The notes under the pieces were generated by a model. That model saw nothing but the letters and a program-made list of their open reading frames with translations, was not told where the DNA came from and searched no databases. From Anaerolineae bacterium (GTDB lineage: Bacteria; Chloroflexota; Anaerolineae; Aggregatilineales; Phototrophicaceae), in assembly GCA_019912905.1 (NCBI GenBank), contig JAIOHO010000772.1, positions 1 through 16,464 of the forward strand: a stretch of DNA of 16,464 nucleotides, written 5' to 3'. The translations under genes were made by a program, and so were the position numbers. Each line of letters starts with the position of its first letter. Position 1 is the stretch's first letter. This document shows, piece after piece, positions 1-8,033 of this stretch.

Positions 1-1
1 G

Positions 2-322
2 GTGTATACGGCGGAAAAGGCCGATCCGCTGCCCGGTTTCGAGCCGATCAAGCCGCCGCTGCCGCTGCTGGTCGCGCCGCAGGCGATGTACGATGCCCTG
101 CTGCAAGATAACGATCCCTCGGCGCTCCTCACCGTGCTGGATAACCTGGTGCGGGCCAATCCGCAGGCGGCGCTGTCGGCGGAAATGCGCTATCTCCAGG
201 CGCTCAGCTTCGATCTGCTGGCCGATCGGGTGCACGCGCGCCAGGCCTATTATGATCTGTGGCAGCAAAGCCCGCGCTCCATCTGGGGACAATTAGCAGC
301 GGATCACCTGGAACAGCGTTAG
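2..322 (+). CDS. C-terminal end of a helical-repeat (TPR-like) protein, truncated by the window edge
   Basis: The reading frame is open from base 2 to a TAG stop at 320-322. It gives about 106 residues with no convincing start, so this is the 3' end of a longer gene. It begins with a proline-rich linker (LPGFEPIKPPLPLL). Two or more amphipathic alpha-helices follow, rich in Ala, Leu and Gln (around ALLTVLDNLVRANP and AEMRYLQALSFDLL, then ARQAYYDLWQQSP). That pattern, with the helix break before the final helix, resembles tetratricopeptide-type repeats, which are protein-interaction scaffolds. The function of the whole protein cannot be told from this fragment. The next gene starts 47 bases on, and no terminator lies between, so the two may be cotranscribed. 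Confidence 0.6.
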   Translation: MYTAEKADPLPGFEPIKPPLPLLVAPQAMYDALLQDNDPSALLTVLDNLVRANPQAALSAEMRYLQALSFDLLADRVHARQAYYDLWQQSPRSIWGQLAADHLEQR

Positions 323-369
323 AATAGAGGCGTCCTATGGAATGCGATTAGACAATCGGAAAAGGTTCA

Positions 370-1191
370 ATGAAGCTAGTCACGTTTACCTATAACAGTC
401 GGATGCAGATGGGAGAAATCGTCGGCGATAATGTCTACGTGCTGTCGTCGTCCGATACGCTGCGCATGAACGAGATGATCCGGCGGGGCATTACCCCCAG
501 CCGTGTGAGCCAGCGCTATCCCCTGGCCGATATTACCCTGCATGCCCCGCTGCGGCCCGGCAAAATCGTGGCAATTGGCCGCAACTATGCCGAACATGCC
601 AAAGAGACCGGCAACGAACCGCCGCCGCGCCCATTGATCTTTGCCAAGTTCCCCAGCGCGGTGATCGACCCCGGCGAGCCGATTACCTGGAGCGAATCCA
701 TCACCAAAGAGGTGGATTGGGAAGTCGAGCTGGCGGTCATCATCGGCAAGAAGGCGCACAAGGTCAGCGAAGAAGATGCGATGAAGTACGTCTTCGGCTA
801 TACCGTCGGCAACGATGTGTCGGCCCGCGACCTGCAACTGCGGACCGATGGTCAGTGGACGCGCGGCAAAAGCCTGGACACGTTCTGCCCGCTGGGGCCG
901 ATCATCGTCACCCGCGACGAGATCAAAGACCCGCAGAACCTGAACCTCAAGACGATAGTCAATGATGAGGTGATGCAGGACGGCAATACGCGCGACATGA
1001 TCTTCCAGGTTCCCTACCTCATCCACTACATCTCGCAGCATTTCACGCTGGAACCGGCGGATATTATCCTCACCGGTACGCCGTCCGGTGTGGGCGAGGG
1101 TCGCAAACAGTATCTCAAGGATGGCGACGTGGTGACATGCAGCGTCGAAGGGATCGGCGAACTGCGCAATCCGTGTAAAGTCGTCGAATAA
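370..1191 (+). CDS. Fumarylacetoacetate hydrolase (FAH) family protein
   Basis: A 273-residue enzyme of the FAH superfamily, which catalyses metal-dependent C-C bond hydrolysis, decarboxylation or hydration of 2-oxo or enol acids in degradation of aromatic and other compounds. Residues 1-60 form the small N-terminal domain common in bacterial members. The FAH fold follows: GRNYAEHAKE (70-79) with the likely catalytic His76, the metal-binding pair Glu118/Glu120 in DWEVELAVIIG, Asp149 in GNDVSARDLQ, Lys167 in RGKSLDTFCPLGP, and TGTPSGVG (235-242). Length and motif order are normal for the family. The ATG at 370 has GGAAAAGG just upstream. The substrate is not predictable; acylpyruvase or 2-hydroxyhepta-2,4-diene-1,7-dioate isomerase type activities are possible. 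An intrinsic terminator follows at once. Confidence 0.93.
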   Translation: MKLVTFTYNSRMQMGEIVGDNVYVLSSSDTLRMNEMIRRGITPSRVSQRYPLADITLHAPLRPGKIVAIGRNYAEHAKETGNEPPPRPLIFAKFPSAVIDPGEPITWSESITKEVDWEVELAVIIGKKAHKVSEEDAMKYVFGYTVGNDVSARDLQLRTDGQWTRGKSLDTFCPLGPIIVTRDEIKDPQNLNLKTIVNDEVMQDGNTRDMIFQVPYLIHYISQHFTLEPADIILTGTPSGVGEGRKQYLKDGDVVTCSVEGIGELRNPCKVVE

Positions 1192-1198
1192 CAGCCAG

Positions 1199-1227
1199 CG
1201 GGCGGGGTCCACACCCTGCCCGTTTTT
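1199..1227 (+). terminator. Rho-independent terminator after the FAH-family gene
   Basis: Arms CGGGCGGGGT (1199-1208) and ACCCTGCCCG (1213-1222) form a 10-pair stem with one G-U pair. The loop is CCAC and five T follow (1223-1227). It starts 8 bases after the FAH stop and ends just before the stop of the convergent membrane-protein gene, so it ends + strand transcription only. Confidence 0.88.
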
Positions 1228-1230
1228 GAT

Positions 1231-3945
1231 TCAATCCGCTGCTTCCACCTGAATCGACCCCAACGATACCAGCGTCTGCAAATTGGATGCGGTGTCGATG
1301 GGAACTGCTTCGCCCGTGGCGTCATAGCGCCGCAGGAGCAGGTCATAGGTGCCCGGCAGCACATCGCAGGGAATCTCGAACGTCCGGCGGTCGATTCGAT
1401 TCTGCCCATCCATCGGGCCGGACACCGGTGCGCGCTGTTCCGCCAGCGCGATGCCCCTATTATTGACCAGATACAGGGCCACTTCAGCGCCATCTGGCGG
1501 TCGATTGGCCCGCCACCAGGTCGTGAGGGCGACTGTCTCGCACGCCGAGTGCGACGTGTCGAAGTCGGCGGCCAGCAGCCGCGTGCCATCGACGAAACGC
1601 GCCGAGGCGCTGTCCACAGGCGGCGGGGAATTGACCGGATACACCTTCACGGATTCGAGGGTCAGCCCCGGGTTGTATTCGTAAAAAATCATACAGCGTT
1701 GGAGAATAGGCAGTGGGTCATACTGCTCTGGCGCGAGATGCAGCGACAGACCATCGGACCGTAAAGCCAAATCAGTTGGGTGCTCGTTGCAGTTGGAAAG
1801 ATTACGAATGTCAGGGATGGTACCGCTGGCGTACTGTACCTCGATATAGAGGTCCGTCACGCCGAGAATCTGGGTCGGGATGTCGATGCGCAGCAGGTAA
1901 TCATCGGCACTCACCAGCGCGCCGCCGGGGTCGAGAGCCAGGTACGGGTCTGCTGCGCTGCCGCTCATCTGGTAGCGATAATACGCTGCCGCCGCCGGGT
2001 GGGTCATGACAGCACCGGGATCGGCAAACAGCACGCACGCCAGTTTCTGGCTCACCTCCAGCATGAGATAAGGGACATTCTGGCTGCGGCAGAGATCGAA
2101 ATCGGAAAGGATCGCGGCGACCTCACCCTGTTCCATGCGTTCCATGGCCCGAGCCGCCGGAAGAATCCGGTAGTGGAGGTCGGGCACGGTCTCCATCACC
2201 GGGTAGACCCTCAGATTGGGACCGGCGATTCCGACCCGACTGCCTTCAGGCAGCAGGGTGCGCAGGAATGCAAGCTGCTCCTCACCGATGAACAGTGCGT
2301 CTTCGTAAGAGAACTGGCCGGCCAGCGTCTGGCGGATATAGGAGTCGCGCTTGAATCCATACACCGTGGCCCAGGTCGCCACCCACAAGGACAAACTGAT
2401 CACCGGCAGCAGCCAGGCGGCTCTCAAGCGCGGCCCTCGATACAGCCAGGGGATCAGCGCGGCCAGCAGCATCGGGACGAACATAATGAAATAGCGCATC
2501 CGATACGGCGACCAGGGCGCAATCCAGGCAAACGACACCAGCCAGCCCCAGGCGATCCCCAGCAGCAGCAGCGACACGATCGCCGCCGGGGTGCGCCGCC
2601 ACAGGAACAGCAGGGCAGCCAGCGGACTGAGCAGCAGCGCCCCATAGGTGACCGGGCCAAAGCCTGCCGTGCTGTAACCTACATCTCGCACTCCCATCCC
2701 GTGAAACCCAAACTCGTTGACGGATTCCGGGTTCGCCTGGATCAGGCCGCTGAGATTCGCAAACAAGCGCCAGTTCTCCTGAAACAGCAGATTGGTTTCC
2801 TGGGTCTGGAAGATCGACCAATCCATCACCTGATAGGTATAACGAATCAGGTTTTCCCGGACGCCGTACAGGTCGGGGCGCGGTCCATCTTTTCCTAATG
2901 CGGAGGCCTCATCCATTTGCCGCATTGTGATGGGGTTGCCATAGTCGAGTAAATTCAGGACGTAGTTGTAGCTGCCGAACAGCGCGAAACCGGCGATCGT
3001 GCTCATCCCCAACGCCAGGATCAAGCGCCATGCCTGCGTGCGCTGCTGCCAGAAGGCATACGCCAGCAGCGCCAGCCCCGCCCCCGGCAGCAGAAACAGG
3101 CCGGTGTATTTCGTCCCCAGGCACAGGCCGAACGACAATCCGGCATACCACAGATCCGGTGGACGCCGTTTCCCGCCTTGTGTCTTGTTCAGAAAAATCA
3201 GCGCGAAATATACAAAGGTGGCGCCGGTGGCGGCGGCCAGCAAGTTGTCGTTGCGGGTGACCATCTGGAGGACCGTATTGGTGCCGGTCAGGACGACTAA
3301 ACCGGCCAGCAGGGAGGCCCCCCGGCGATGTCCCACGCTGCGCGCCAGGCCTGCCGCGGCCATTGCTGTGACCCAGCCGGCCAGCCACTGGGGAAGCCCC
3401 GGAATCCGGTAGCTGCCCGATATTGCCATGATCCAGGTGTAGACGAGATCGGCGTTGGGGGGGAATTCAGTCTGACGCAGGTCATCCGTCGGAAAATGGC
3501 GAGCGGTCCCCAGTTCCAGCCATTCATAGGCGCGCGGCAGATGATAATCGAAATCGTCCACGGCGATGACTGGATAAATCCAGGCAAGCGCCAGGTTTAC
3601 GACCTGAATCAGCAGCACCAGCCCGGCAAACACTGCCAGCAGGCGGTTGCGCCGGATGCCAGCCCAGAATTCCTGTGGCGAAAACCACCAGGGCCGCATC
3701 AGATTGGGTTTTCCGCGCCGCCACCACAGGATCAGGGCTGCGCTGAACAACAGGCTGTGGCCGACCACATACCCCGGTGGATGGATGGCGATGAGTTCCG
3801 ACAGGATTTCGGAGAGCAGGACGATCTGCCCGTAGATCAGGCACGCCACGGCCAGCCCGTTACCCAACCGGCTGCGTACTGGGAATGCGGCGTTGAATAA
3901 AAGTGCGGTACCCACCAGCAGGGGGAGAGCCAGAAGCAGGAGCAT
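1231..3945 (-). CDS. Polytopic membrane glycosyltransferase-like protein (GT39/ArnT-like, GT-C fold) with C-terminal beta domain
   Basis: A 904-residue protein. The first about 530 residues are a string of hydrophobic segments (for example 2-20, 30-50, 60-75, 102-125, 187-220, 265-300, 305-330, 432-450, 456-475, 485-500 and 508-528). The motif AVDDFDYHLPR (128-138) lies in the first large extracytoplasmic loop. It matches the acidic motif of GT-C enzymes (GT39/ArnT/RgtA-like) that move a sugar from a polyprenyl-phosphate donor on the outer face of the membrane. EFPPNADLVYTWIM (160-173) and the positively charged TRNDNLLAAATG (230-241) also fit. Residues 530-904 are soluble; from about 780 they look like a beta-sandwich (alternating hydrophobics, GTYDLLLRRYDATGEAVP). 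Acceptor and sugar are unknown. The ATG at 3945 follows a promoter with a short leader. Confidence 0.85.
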   Translation of the reverse strand: MLLLLALPLLVGTALLFNAAFPVRSRLGNGLAVACLIYGQIVLLSEILSELIAIHPPGYVVGHSLLFSAALILWWRRGKPNLMRPWWFSPQEFWAGIRRNRLLAVFAGLVLLIQVVNLALAWIYPVIAVDDFDYHLPRAYEWLELGTARHFPTDDLRQTEFPPNADLVYTWIMAISGSYRIPGLPQWLAGWVTAMAAAGLARSVGHRRGASLLAGLVVLTGTNTVLQMVTRNDNLLAAATGATFVYFALIFLNKTQGGKRRPPDLWYAGLSFGLCLGTKYTGLFLLPGAGLALLAYAFWQQRTQAWRLILALGMSTIAGFALFGSYNYVLNLLDYGNPITMRQMDEASALGKDGPRPDLYGVRENLIRYTYQVMDWSIFQTQETNLLFQENWRLFANLSGLIQANPESVNEFGFHGMGVRDVGYSTAGFGPVTYGALLLSPLAALLFLWRRTPAAIVSLLLLGIAWGWLVSFAWIAPWSPYRMRYFIMFVPMLLAALIPWLYRGPRLRAAWLLPVISLSLWVATWATVYGFKRDSYIRQTLAGQFSYEDALFIGEEQLAFLRTLLPEGSRVGIAGPNLRVYPVMETVPDLHYRILPAARAMERMEQGEVAAILSDFDLCRSQNVPYLMLEVSQKLACVLFADPGAVMTHPAAAAYYRYQMSGSAADPYLALDPGGALVSADDYLLRIDIPTQILGVTDLYIEVQYASGTIPDIRNLSNCNEHPTDLALRSDGLSLHLAPEQYDPLPILQRCMIFYEYNPGLTLESVKVYPVNSPPPVDSASARFVDGTRLLAADFDTSHSACETVALTTWWRANRPPDGAEVALYLVNNRGIALAEQRAPVSGPMDGQNRIDRRTFEIPCDVLPGTYDLLLRRYDATGEAVPIDTASNLQTLVSLGSIQVEAAD

Positions 3946-3983
3946 GATCCGCTCAATGTGTGTGTGCTGCGCTCAGAGGTGTG

Positions 3984-4013
3984 ATTATATCGGGCGGCTC
4001 CGCCTGACTGCAA
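3984..4013 (-). promoter_or_regulatory. Promoter for the membrane glycosyltransferase-like gene
   Basis: Read on the minus strand, TTGCAG (4008-4013) and a perfect TATAAT (3984-3989) are 18 bp apart. Transcription would begin near 3977, about 30 bases before the ATG at 3945. The -35 match is only 3 of 6. Confidence 0.55.
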
Positions 4014-4093
4014 GCATCCGAATCCGTCTGCCCCCGGTCCATCCGCCTTCAGCAGGTCGGCTTTGTGAGCGCTCATCGCGCCGAGGCCCGCCC

Positions 4094-4122
4094 TTTAATG
4101 CACTTCCTGCTCAGGGTATAAT
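4094..4122 (+). promoter_or_regulatory. Promoter for the tsaE-tsaB-rimI cluster
   Basis: A perfect TATAAT (4117-4122) has a weak TTTAAT (4094-4099) 17 bp upstream. The start point would be near 4129, giving a leader of about 30 bases before the GTG at 4159. It is divergent from the minus-strand promoter about 80 bp away. Confidence 0.6.
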
Positions 4123-4158
4123 CGCGGGACGTTCCAGGCTTTTCATCGGGGAAATGAC

Positions 4159-4659
4159 GTGCCAATCCTGCGCGAAGGCGAACTGGATATTATCAGTCAC
4201 AGCGTAGAGCAGACTCAGCGGCTGGGTGCTCGGCTGGGGGCTTTGCTTCAGCCAGGGGACGTCATCTGCCTGTCGGGGGATATGGGCGCGGGTAAGACCA
4301 TGTTTTCGGTGGGCATCGGGCGCGGTTGGGGCACGGTGATACCGCTGACCAGCCCGACCTACAACCTGATTCACGAGCACGAGCGTCAGGCGGATCACAA
4401 GCGCCTCTATCATCTCGATTGTTACCGGCTGTCTGGCCCGGAAGAAGCGGAACAGATCGGCTTTGATGACGTGCTCAATGGGCGCGGGCCGGTGATTCTG
4501 GAATGGCCCGAACACATCGAGTCGGCGCTGCCCAAGAAACGCCTGTGGGTCGAACTGCGCATCCTGGAACCGACCCGGCGTAATTTTGTGTTTAATGCCA
4601 CTGGCTCGCGCTATGAGGAACTGCTCAAGGCGTTTCGCGAATCGGCATTTGGAATCTGA
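4159..4659 (+). CDS. tsaE: tRNA threonylcarbamoyladenosine biosynthesis ATPase TsaE
   Basis: TsaE is the ATPase that works with TsaB and TsaD to put N6-threonylcarbamoyl on A37 of ANN-reading tRNAs in the cytoplasm. The 166-residue product has a Walker A motif GDMGAGKT (40-47; Lys46, Thr47), the switch-like SPTYNL (65-70), HLDCYRL (85-91) and the diagnostic EWPE (115-118). Length is normal for the family. The GTG at 4159 is chosen because GGGGA (4148-4152) sits 6 bases upstream; the nearby ATG at 4154 is out of frame. tsaB starts 6 bases after the stop, so the two are one operon, which supports both identifications. The C-terminal region after EWPE is less conserved but has the expected beta-strand/helix pattern. 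Confidence 0.95.
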   Translation: MPILREGELDIISHSVEQTQRLGARLGALLQPGDVICLSGDMGAGKTMFSVGIGRGWGTVIPLTSPTYNLIHEHERQADHKRLYHLDCYRLSGPEEAEQIGFDDVLNGRGPVILEWPEHIESALPKKRLWVELRILEPTRRNFVFNATGSRYEELLKAFRESAFGI

Positions 4660-4665
4660 ACGATT

Positions 4666-5342
4666 ATGATCCTGGCGATTGACACAGCCACCCGGCTGAT
4701 GAGCCTCGCAGTGCATGACGGGTATCGGCTGCTGGCGGAAGAAACCTGGCACACGCCCAATAATCACACCGCGGAATTGGCTCCGGCGATCCGGTCGCTG
4801 CTGGCACGCTGCGAAACTGAACTGCGGATGTGACGGCGCTGGCGGTGTCGATCGGGCCGGGATCGTTTACCGGTGTTCGGATCGGTGTAGCGTTTGCCAA
4901 GGGCTTAGCTGCGGCGCAGCAGGTGCCGCTGGTGGGGGTTTCGACGCTGGATACCCTGGCCGCGGCCCAGCCGCAGTACCCCCGCTATGGGTTGGTGACG
5001 GTGATCGAAGCCGGACGCGGACGGATTATTGCGGGAACTTATCGCTGGGGCAAAGGTGAATGGGTCCAGCGCGGCGAACCGCGCCTGATGGACTGGGAGA
5101 CCCTGCTGGCGACTCTCGACGGCCCGGCTTATATTACAGGGGACATTGAAGAACAGGGGCACGCGCTGCTGGACGGCATGCAGACCGGGGAAATGACCGT
5201 CCGAGTCGCGCCATCTGCCCTGCGCCTTCGCCGGGCAGGGTTTCTGGCCGAGGTCGCACTGGAACGCCTGAAGTCGGGTTCTGGCAATTTTGATTCCGCG
5301 CACGTCGCCCCACTTTATGTCCAGACGAGAGACGTGCCTTAA
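4666..5342 (+). CDS. tsaB: tRNA threonylcarbamoyladenosine biosynthesis protein TsaB, interrupted by an apparent one-base frameshift
   Basis: TsaB is the scaffold partner of TsaD in tRNA t6A synthesis. The head is encoded from the ATG at 4666: MILAIDTATRLMSLAVHDG and on to LLARCETELRM, where a TGA at 4831-4833 stops the frame after 55 codons. The rest of the protein continues in the next frame from about 4827 (GTG at 4830) with VTALAVSIGPGSFTGVRIG, the hallmark TsaB/ASKHA motif, to PLYVQTRDVP at 5342. Adding one G near 4825-4827 would read ELR-D-VTALAVS and give about 225 residues, the usual TsaB length. TsaB is generally essential, so a sequencing or assembly error is likelier than a true pseudogene. 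If the body alone were translated from 4830 it would lack the first ATP-fold strands. Confidence 0.88.
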
Positions 5343-5350
5343 CCAACACC

Positions 5351-5971
5351 ATGAATCACAAGCTCATCCTGCGTTACATGCGTCCTGCGGATATTCCTCA
5401 GGTCGTGATCATCGATAATCAGTCGTTTAATCCGCCGTGGTCCGCGCGATCGTATGCCTACGAAGTCGGCGAATCGAGCTACAGTCACATGGTCGTGCTG
5501 GAAGATGGGACGTCCGTTCAGCCCACGAACGGCTGGCGGCGCTGGCTTCAGCGCTGGTCGGACCATCCGGGGGCGGTGCTGGGCTACGGCGGCCTGTGGT
5601 ACATTGCCGGAGAAGGGCATATCAGCACCATCGCGGCTCATCCCGATTATCGCGGGCAGGGCTACGGCGAGATTCTGCTGGCGGCGATGATTCACCGGGC
5701 TATTACGCTGCAAGCGGAATACATCGTGCTGGAAGTGCGCGTGAGCAACGCCGTTGCCCAGAATCTGTATGGTAAATACGAGTTTCAGATTTTCGGCACC
5801 AAGCCCAATTATTATCGCCTGGACAATGAAGACGCCTACGATATGCGCCTCGATCTAACCGACGAGGCGATGCTGGCCCGCTTCGAACAGCGGTTTGCGG
5901 CGATCAAGGCTCGTCAGCCGTTCACCGATCAATACTCGATGCTCACCTCGCCCAAACACAGCCAGGAATGA
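5351..5971 (+). CDS. rimI: Ribosomal-protein-S18-alanine N-acetyltransferase-like GNAT enzyme (RimI family)
   Basis: A GNAT-fold N-acetyltransferase using acetyl-CoA. RYMRPADIPQVVIID (8-22) opens the fold. HISTIAAHPDYRGQGYG (90-106) is motif A, whose R101-G-Q-G-Y-G loop binds the CoA pyrophosphate. LEVRVSNAVAQNLYGKYEF (127-145) is the RimI-type motif B, followed by YYRLDNEDAYDMRL, typical of RimI. Its place directly after tsaE-tsaB (8-base gap) is the classic arrangement and supports RimI, which acetylates the N-terminus of ribosomal protein S18. At 206 residues it is longer than the usual roughly 150, with a Trp-rich insert at about 54-75 and a C-terminal tail after residue 168. The tail and insert leave some doubt about the true substrate. 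Confidence 0.85.
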   Translation: MNHKLILRYMRPADIPQVVIIDNQSFNPPWSARSYAYEVGESSYSHMVVLEDGTSVQPTNGWRRWLQRWSDHPGAVLGYGGLWYIAGEGHISTIAAHPDYRGQGYGEILLAAMIHRAITLQAEYIVLEVRVSNAVAQNLYGKYEFQIFGTKPNYYRLDNEDAYDMRLDLTDEAMLARFEQRFAAIKARQPFTDQYSMLTSPKHSQE

Positions 5972-5984
5972 GAATACAGGAACG

Positions 5985-7163
5985 ATGAAAGTCCTCTATC
6001 TGGTCCCCCATGTGCCCAACGCGACGAAAATACGCTCGCACATGCAGATTCGGGGTCTGATTGACAGCGGCCAGGAAGTAGTCGTTGGGACATTGATCCG
6101 CAGCGATGAGGATCTCAAGCACATCCAGAAACTGGAAGCAGGCGGCGTGAAGGTCGTCGCGGCGCCATTATCCCGCTGGCAGATGGCTTATCACGGCCTG
6201 GCCGCTTTACCCGGCTCACGACCCCTTCAGGCAGACCTGCTCCGGTCGTCTGCGTTCATGGCCCGCCTGGACTCTCATCTTCAAGCCGAGCCGCCCGATG
6301 TGGTGCACGTGGAACACCTGCGTATGGCCCGCTATGGACTCCAACTCAACAATCGGTGGCCGGTGGTGTGGGATGCGGTCGATAATCTGGCGTCATTGTT
6401 CAGGCAGGCATCCTCTTCCAGTACCAGTTCGACCTGGCGGCTGGCAGCCCGAATCGAAGCGCCCCGTCTGCAATCTTATGAGCGCTGGCTGACGGGACAA
6501 TTTCCGGCGACACTAGTTATATCTGAGCAGGATCGAATGCTGTTTTCGCGGGAAAATCCCCATGCTGACCGGGTCCGTTATGCTCCACTGGGTATTCCCG
6601 TCCATCCACACGACGAGAGTGCACCCCGCGCATCAAATGTGCTCATCATTACTGGAACGATGAACTACCATCCGAATATTGCGGCCATCCGCTACTTCGT
6701 GGAGACAATTTTTCCACTGATTCAGCAGGCCAGACCCGATGTCGAACTGCGTCTCGTCGGCGCAAATCCTGTGGAAGCGATACGCTCGCTCGGTGAGCGG
6801 CACGGCATTATTGTCACCGGTTTTGTGCCGTCGGTAGCCGATCATCTGCGACAGGCTGCCGTTGCGCTGGCACCCGTCACCTATGGCGCGGGGATTCAGA
6901 TTAAGGTGTTGGAAGCCTTCCTGACCGAGACGCCGCTGGTTGCAACGCCCCAAGCGATACGCGGTCTGGACGTGCACCACGAGGCGCACCTGCTCATTGC
7001 CGATGATCCGGCAGCATTTGCGGCAGCGGTGCTGCGCCTGCTGGATGATCACCTGCTGCGAGACCAGTTAGGCCAGGCGGGGCGGCGCTACGTAGAACAG
7101 CATCATGATCTCACCGAGACCACACGCCACCTGCTGGACATCTACCGATCAGTCATCCGCTGA
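5985..7163 (+). CDS. GT4-type (GT-B fold) glycosyltransferase
   Basis: A 392-residue glycosyltransferase. The N-terminal Rossmann domain begins MKVLYLVPHVPNATKIRSHM and carries the acceptor-side residues. The C-terminal donor-binding domain starts near 218 with NVLIITGTMNYHPN (218-231), then VELRLVGANP (253-262), VTGFVPSVADHLRQA (277-291) and YGAGIQIKVLEAFLTETPLVAT (300-321). In the last segment Glu310 and the following acidic residue match the family's donor-sugar region. It resembles group-1 transferases that build exopolysaccharide or lipid-linked glycans at the cytoplasmic face. The ATG at 5985 is preferred over in-frame upstream codons, which lie inside rimI, because homology begins at MKVLY and CAGGA precedes it. 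It follows rimI by 13 bases, so it may be read through from the tsaE promoter. Sugar and acceptor are unknown. Confidence 0.88.
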   Translation: MKVLYLVPHVPNATKIRSHMQIRGLIDSGQEVVVGTLIRSDEDLKHIQKLEAGGVKVVAAPLSRWQMAYHGLAALPGSRPLQADLLRSSAFMARLDSHLQAEPPDVVHVEHLRMARYGLQLNNRWPVVWDAVDNLASLFRQASSSSTSSTWRLAARIEAPRLQSYERWLTGQFPATLVISEQDRMLFSRENPHADRVRYAPLGIPVHPHDESAPRASNVLIITGTMNYHPNIAAIRYFVETIFPLIQQARPDVELRLVGANPVEAIRSLGERHGIIVTGFVPSVADHLRQAAVALAPVTYGAGIQIKVLEAFLTETPLVATPQAIRGLDVHHEAHLLIADDPAAFAAAVLRLLDDHLLRDQLGQAGRRYVEQHHDLTETTRHLLDIYRSVIR

Positions 7164-8033
7164 GGACTTCTGGGCGGCCAACAGAAAACCAATCGCTGCG
7201 ATCTGTGCTACGAGAGGAATATTTCGCAGTGCACGCTCACCTCTGACCAGACGCTCAAGCGGCCAGTTGACAGGCGGCAACAAGCGGCAGTACTTGATAA
7301 ACCGGGGTTCAAGACCCGCGCGGCGCATGTGCCTGGCCCACTGGAAAGGTGCGCGGATATTCTCGCGACCATACGGATAAATTTTACCGGTTGCGGGGTC
7401 GGTGCGAATGACGTGCCGAGATGAGGTCCATCCGATGCGCTTCTGAACGATCAACTGCTGAACCGGGCTATAACCGTTTTCGTCACTCAGGAAGAACCAC
7501 CCACTCGGTTTGATCAGGTCGGCAATCGCCTGAATCGCTTTCCCCGCAGGCTCGATGTGATGGAGCGTGGCGCTGGAGTAGACTGCATCGAACGGTTCGT
7601 TGGCATGAAAATCAAACAAGTTGGCAGCCTCATAGTCGAGGTTGAGAGATGCTCCATATTCTTGTTCATAAACGATTTTCTGGCGCTGCGCTTCGTCGAT
7701 CTCATCAACTGCGGTGTCAATTCCGTAGACCTGCGCACCCGATTGACTCAATAGCAGTGTTTGCAGGCCAAAGCCACAACCCAGGTCCAGAACGCGCGGT
7801 GGGTGTTCGCTGTGTTGAATATAATTCAGTACGGGCTGAAGACGCATCGCAAAAAATAATGCCCGAAAACTTAAAGCCGCTGAACCTGTTGGTGCCAACA
7901 TACCGCGATAATAGTATTTCAGTTGTTCAGGGATATCGGTCGCATTTCGGAGCTGAACGGATTGGTTGAGGTAATAACGAAAAGCAATTTCGGCCTGCGC
8001 CAGCTCCTTATCAATATTGATCTCGTAGTACAT
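7149..8033 (-). CDS. Class I SAM-dependent methyltransferase
   Basis: A 294-residue protein with a Rossmann-type methyltransferase core. Motif I VLDLGCGFG (81-89) binds S-adenosylmethionine. VYGID (102-106) ends the second strand with the ribose-binding acid Asp106, and FDAVYSSATLHHIEP (148-162) is the motif II/post-II region. IKPSGWFFLSDENG (174-187) carries motif III. The N-terminal 75 residues, with QLKYYYRGML, and the C-terminal about 100 are family-specific. It lies between two glycosyltransferase genes, so methylation of a sugar or lipid carrier is a reasonable guess, but not shown. The ATG at 8033 follows an AAGGAT site. Its 3' end overlaps the GT4 gene by 15 bases, tail to tail. Counts on sample lines give about 42-60% GC, lower than neighbouring genes. 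Confidence 0.88.
   Translation of the reverse strand: MYYEINIDKELAQAEIAFRYYLNQSVQLRNATDIPEQLKYYYRGMLAPTGSAALSFRALFFAMRLQPVLNYIQHSEHPPRVLDLGCGFGLQTLLLSQSGAQVYGIDTAVDEIDEAQRQKIVYEQEYGASLNLDYEAANLFDFHANEPFDAVYSSATLHHIEPAGKAIQAIADLIKPSGWFFLSDENGYSPVQQLIVQKRIGWTSSRHVIRTDPATGKIYPYGRENIRAPFQWARHMRRAGLEPRFIKYCRLLPPVNWPLERLVRGERALRNIPLVAQIAAIGFLLAAQKSSADD

Noticed and set aside
376..1212. Long minus-strand open frame (278 codons) opposite the FAH-family gene
   Set aside because: It is a shadow of the + strand gene, which has full family motifs; the antisense protein has none.
1780..2898. A 372-codon + strand open frame
   Set aside because: It lies antisense to the membrane glycosyltransferase-like gene and is rich in Gln, Arg and His from the reversed codons; no ribosome site or motif.
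4815..4840. Programmed -1 frameshifting in tsaB
   Set aside because: No X-XXY-YYZ slippery sequence, and tsaB is not known to use recoding; missing base is simpler.
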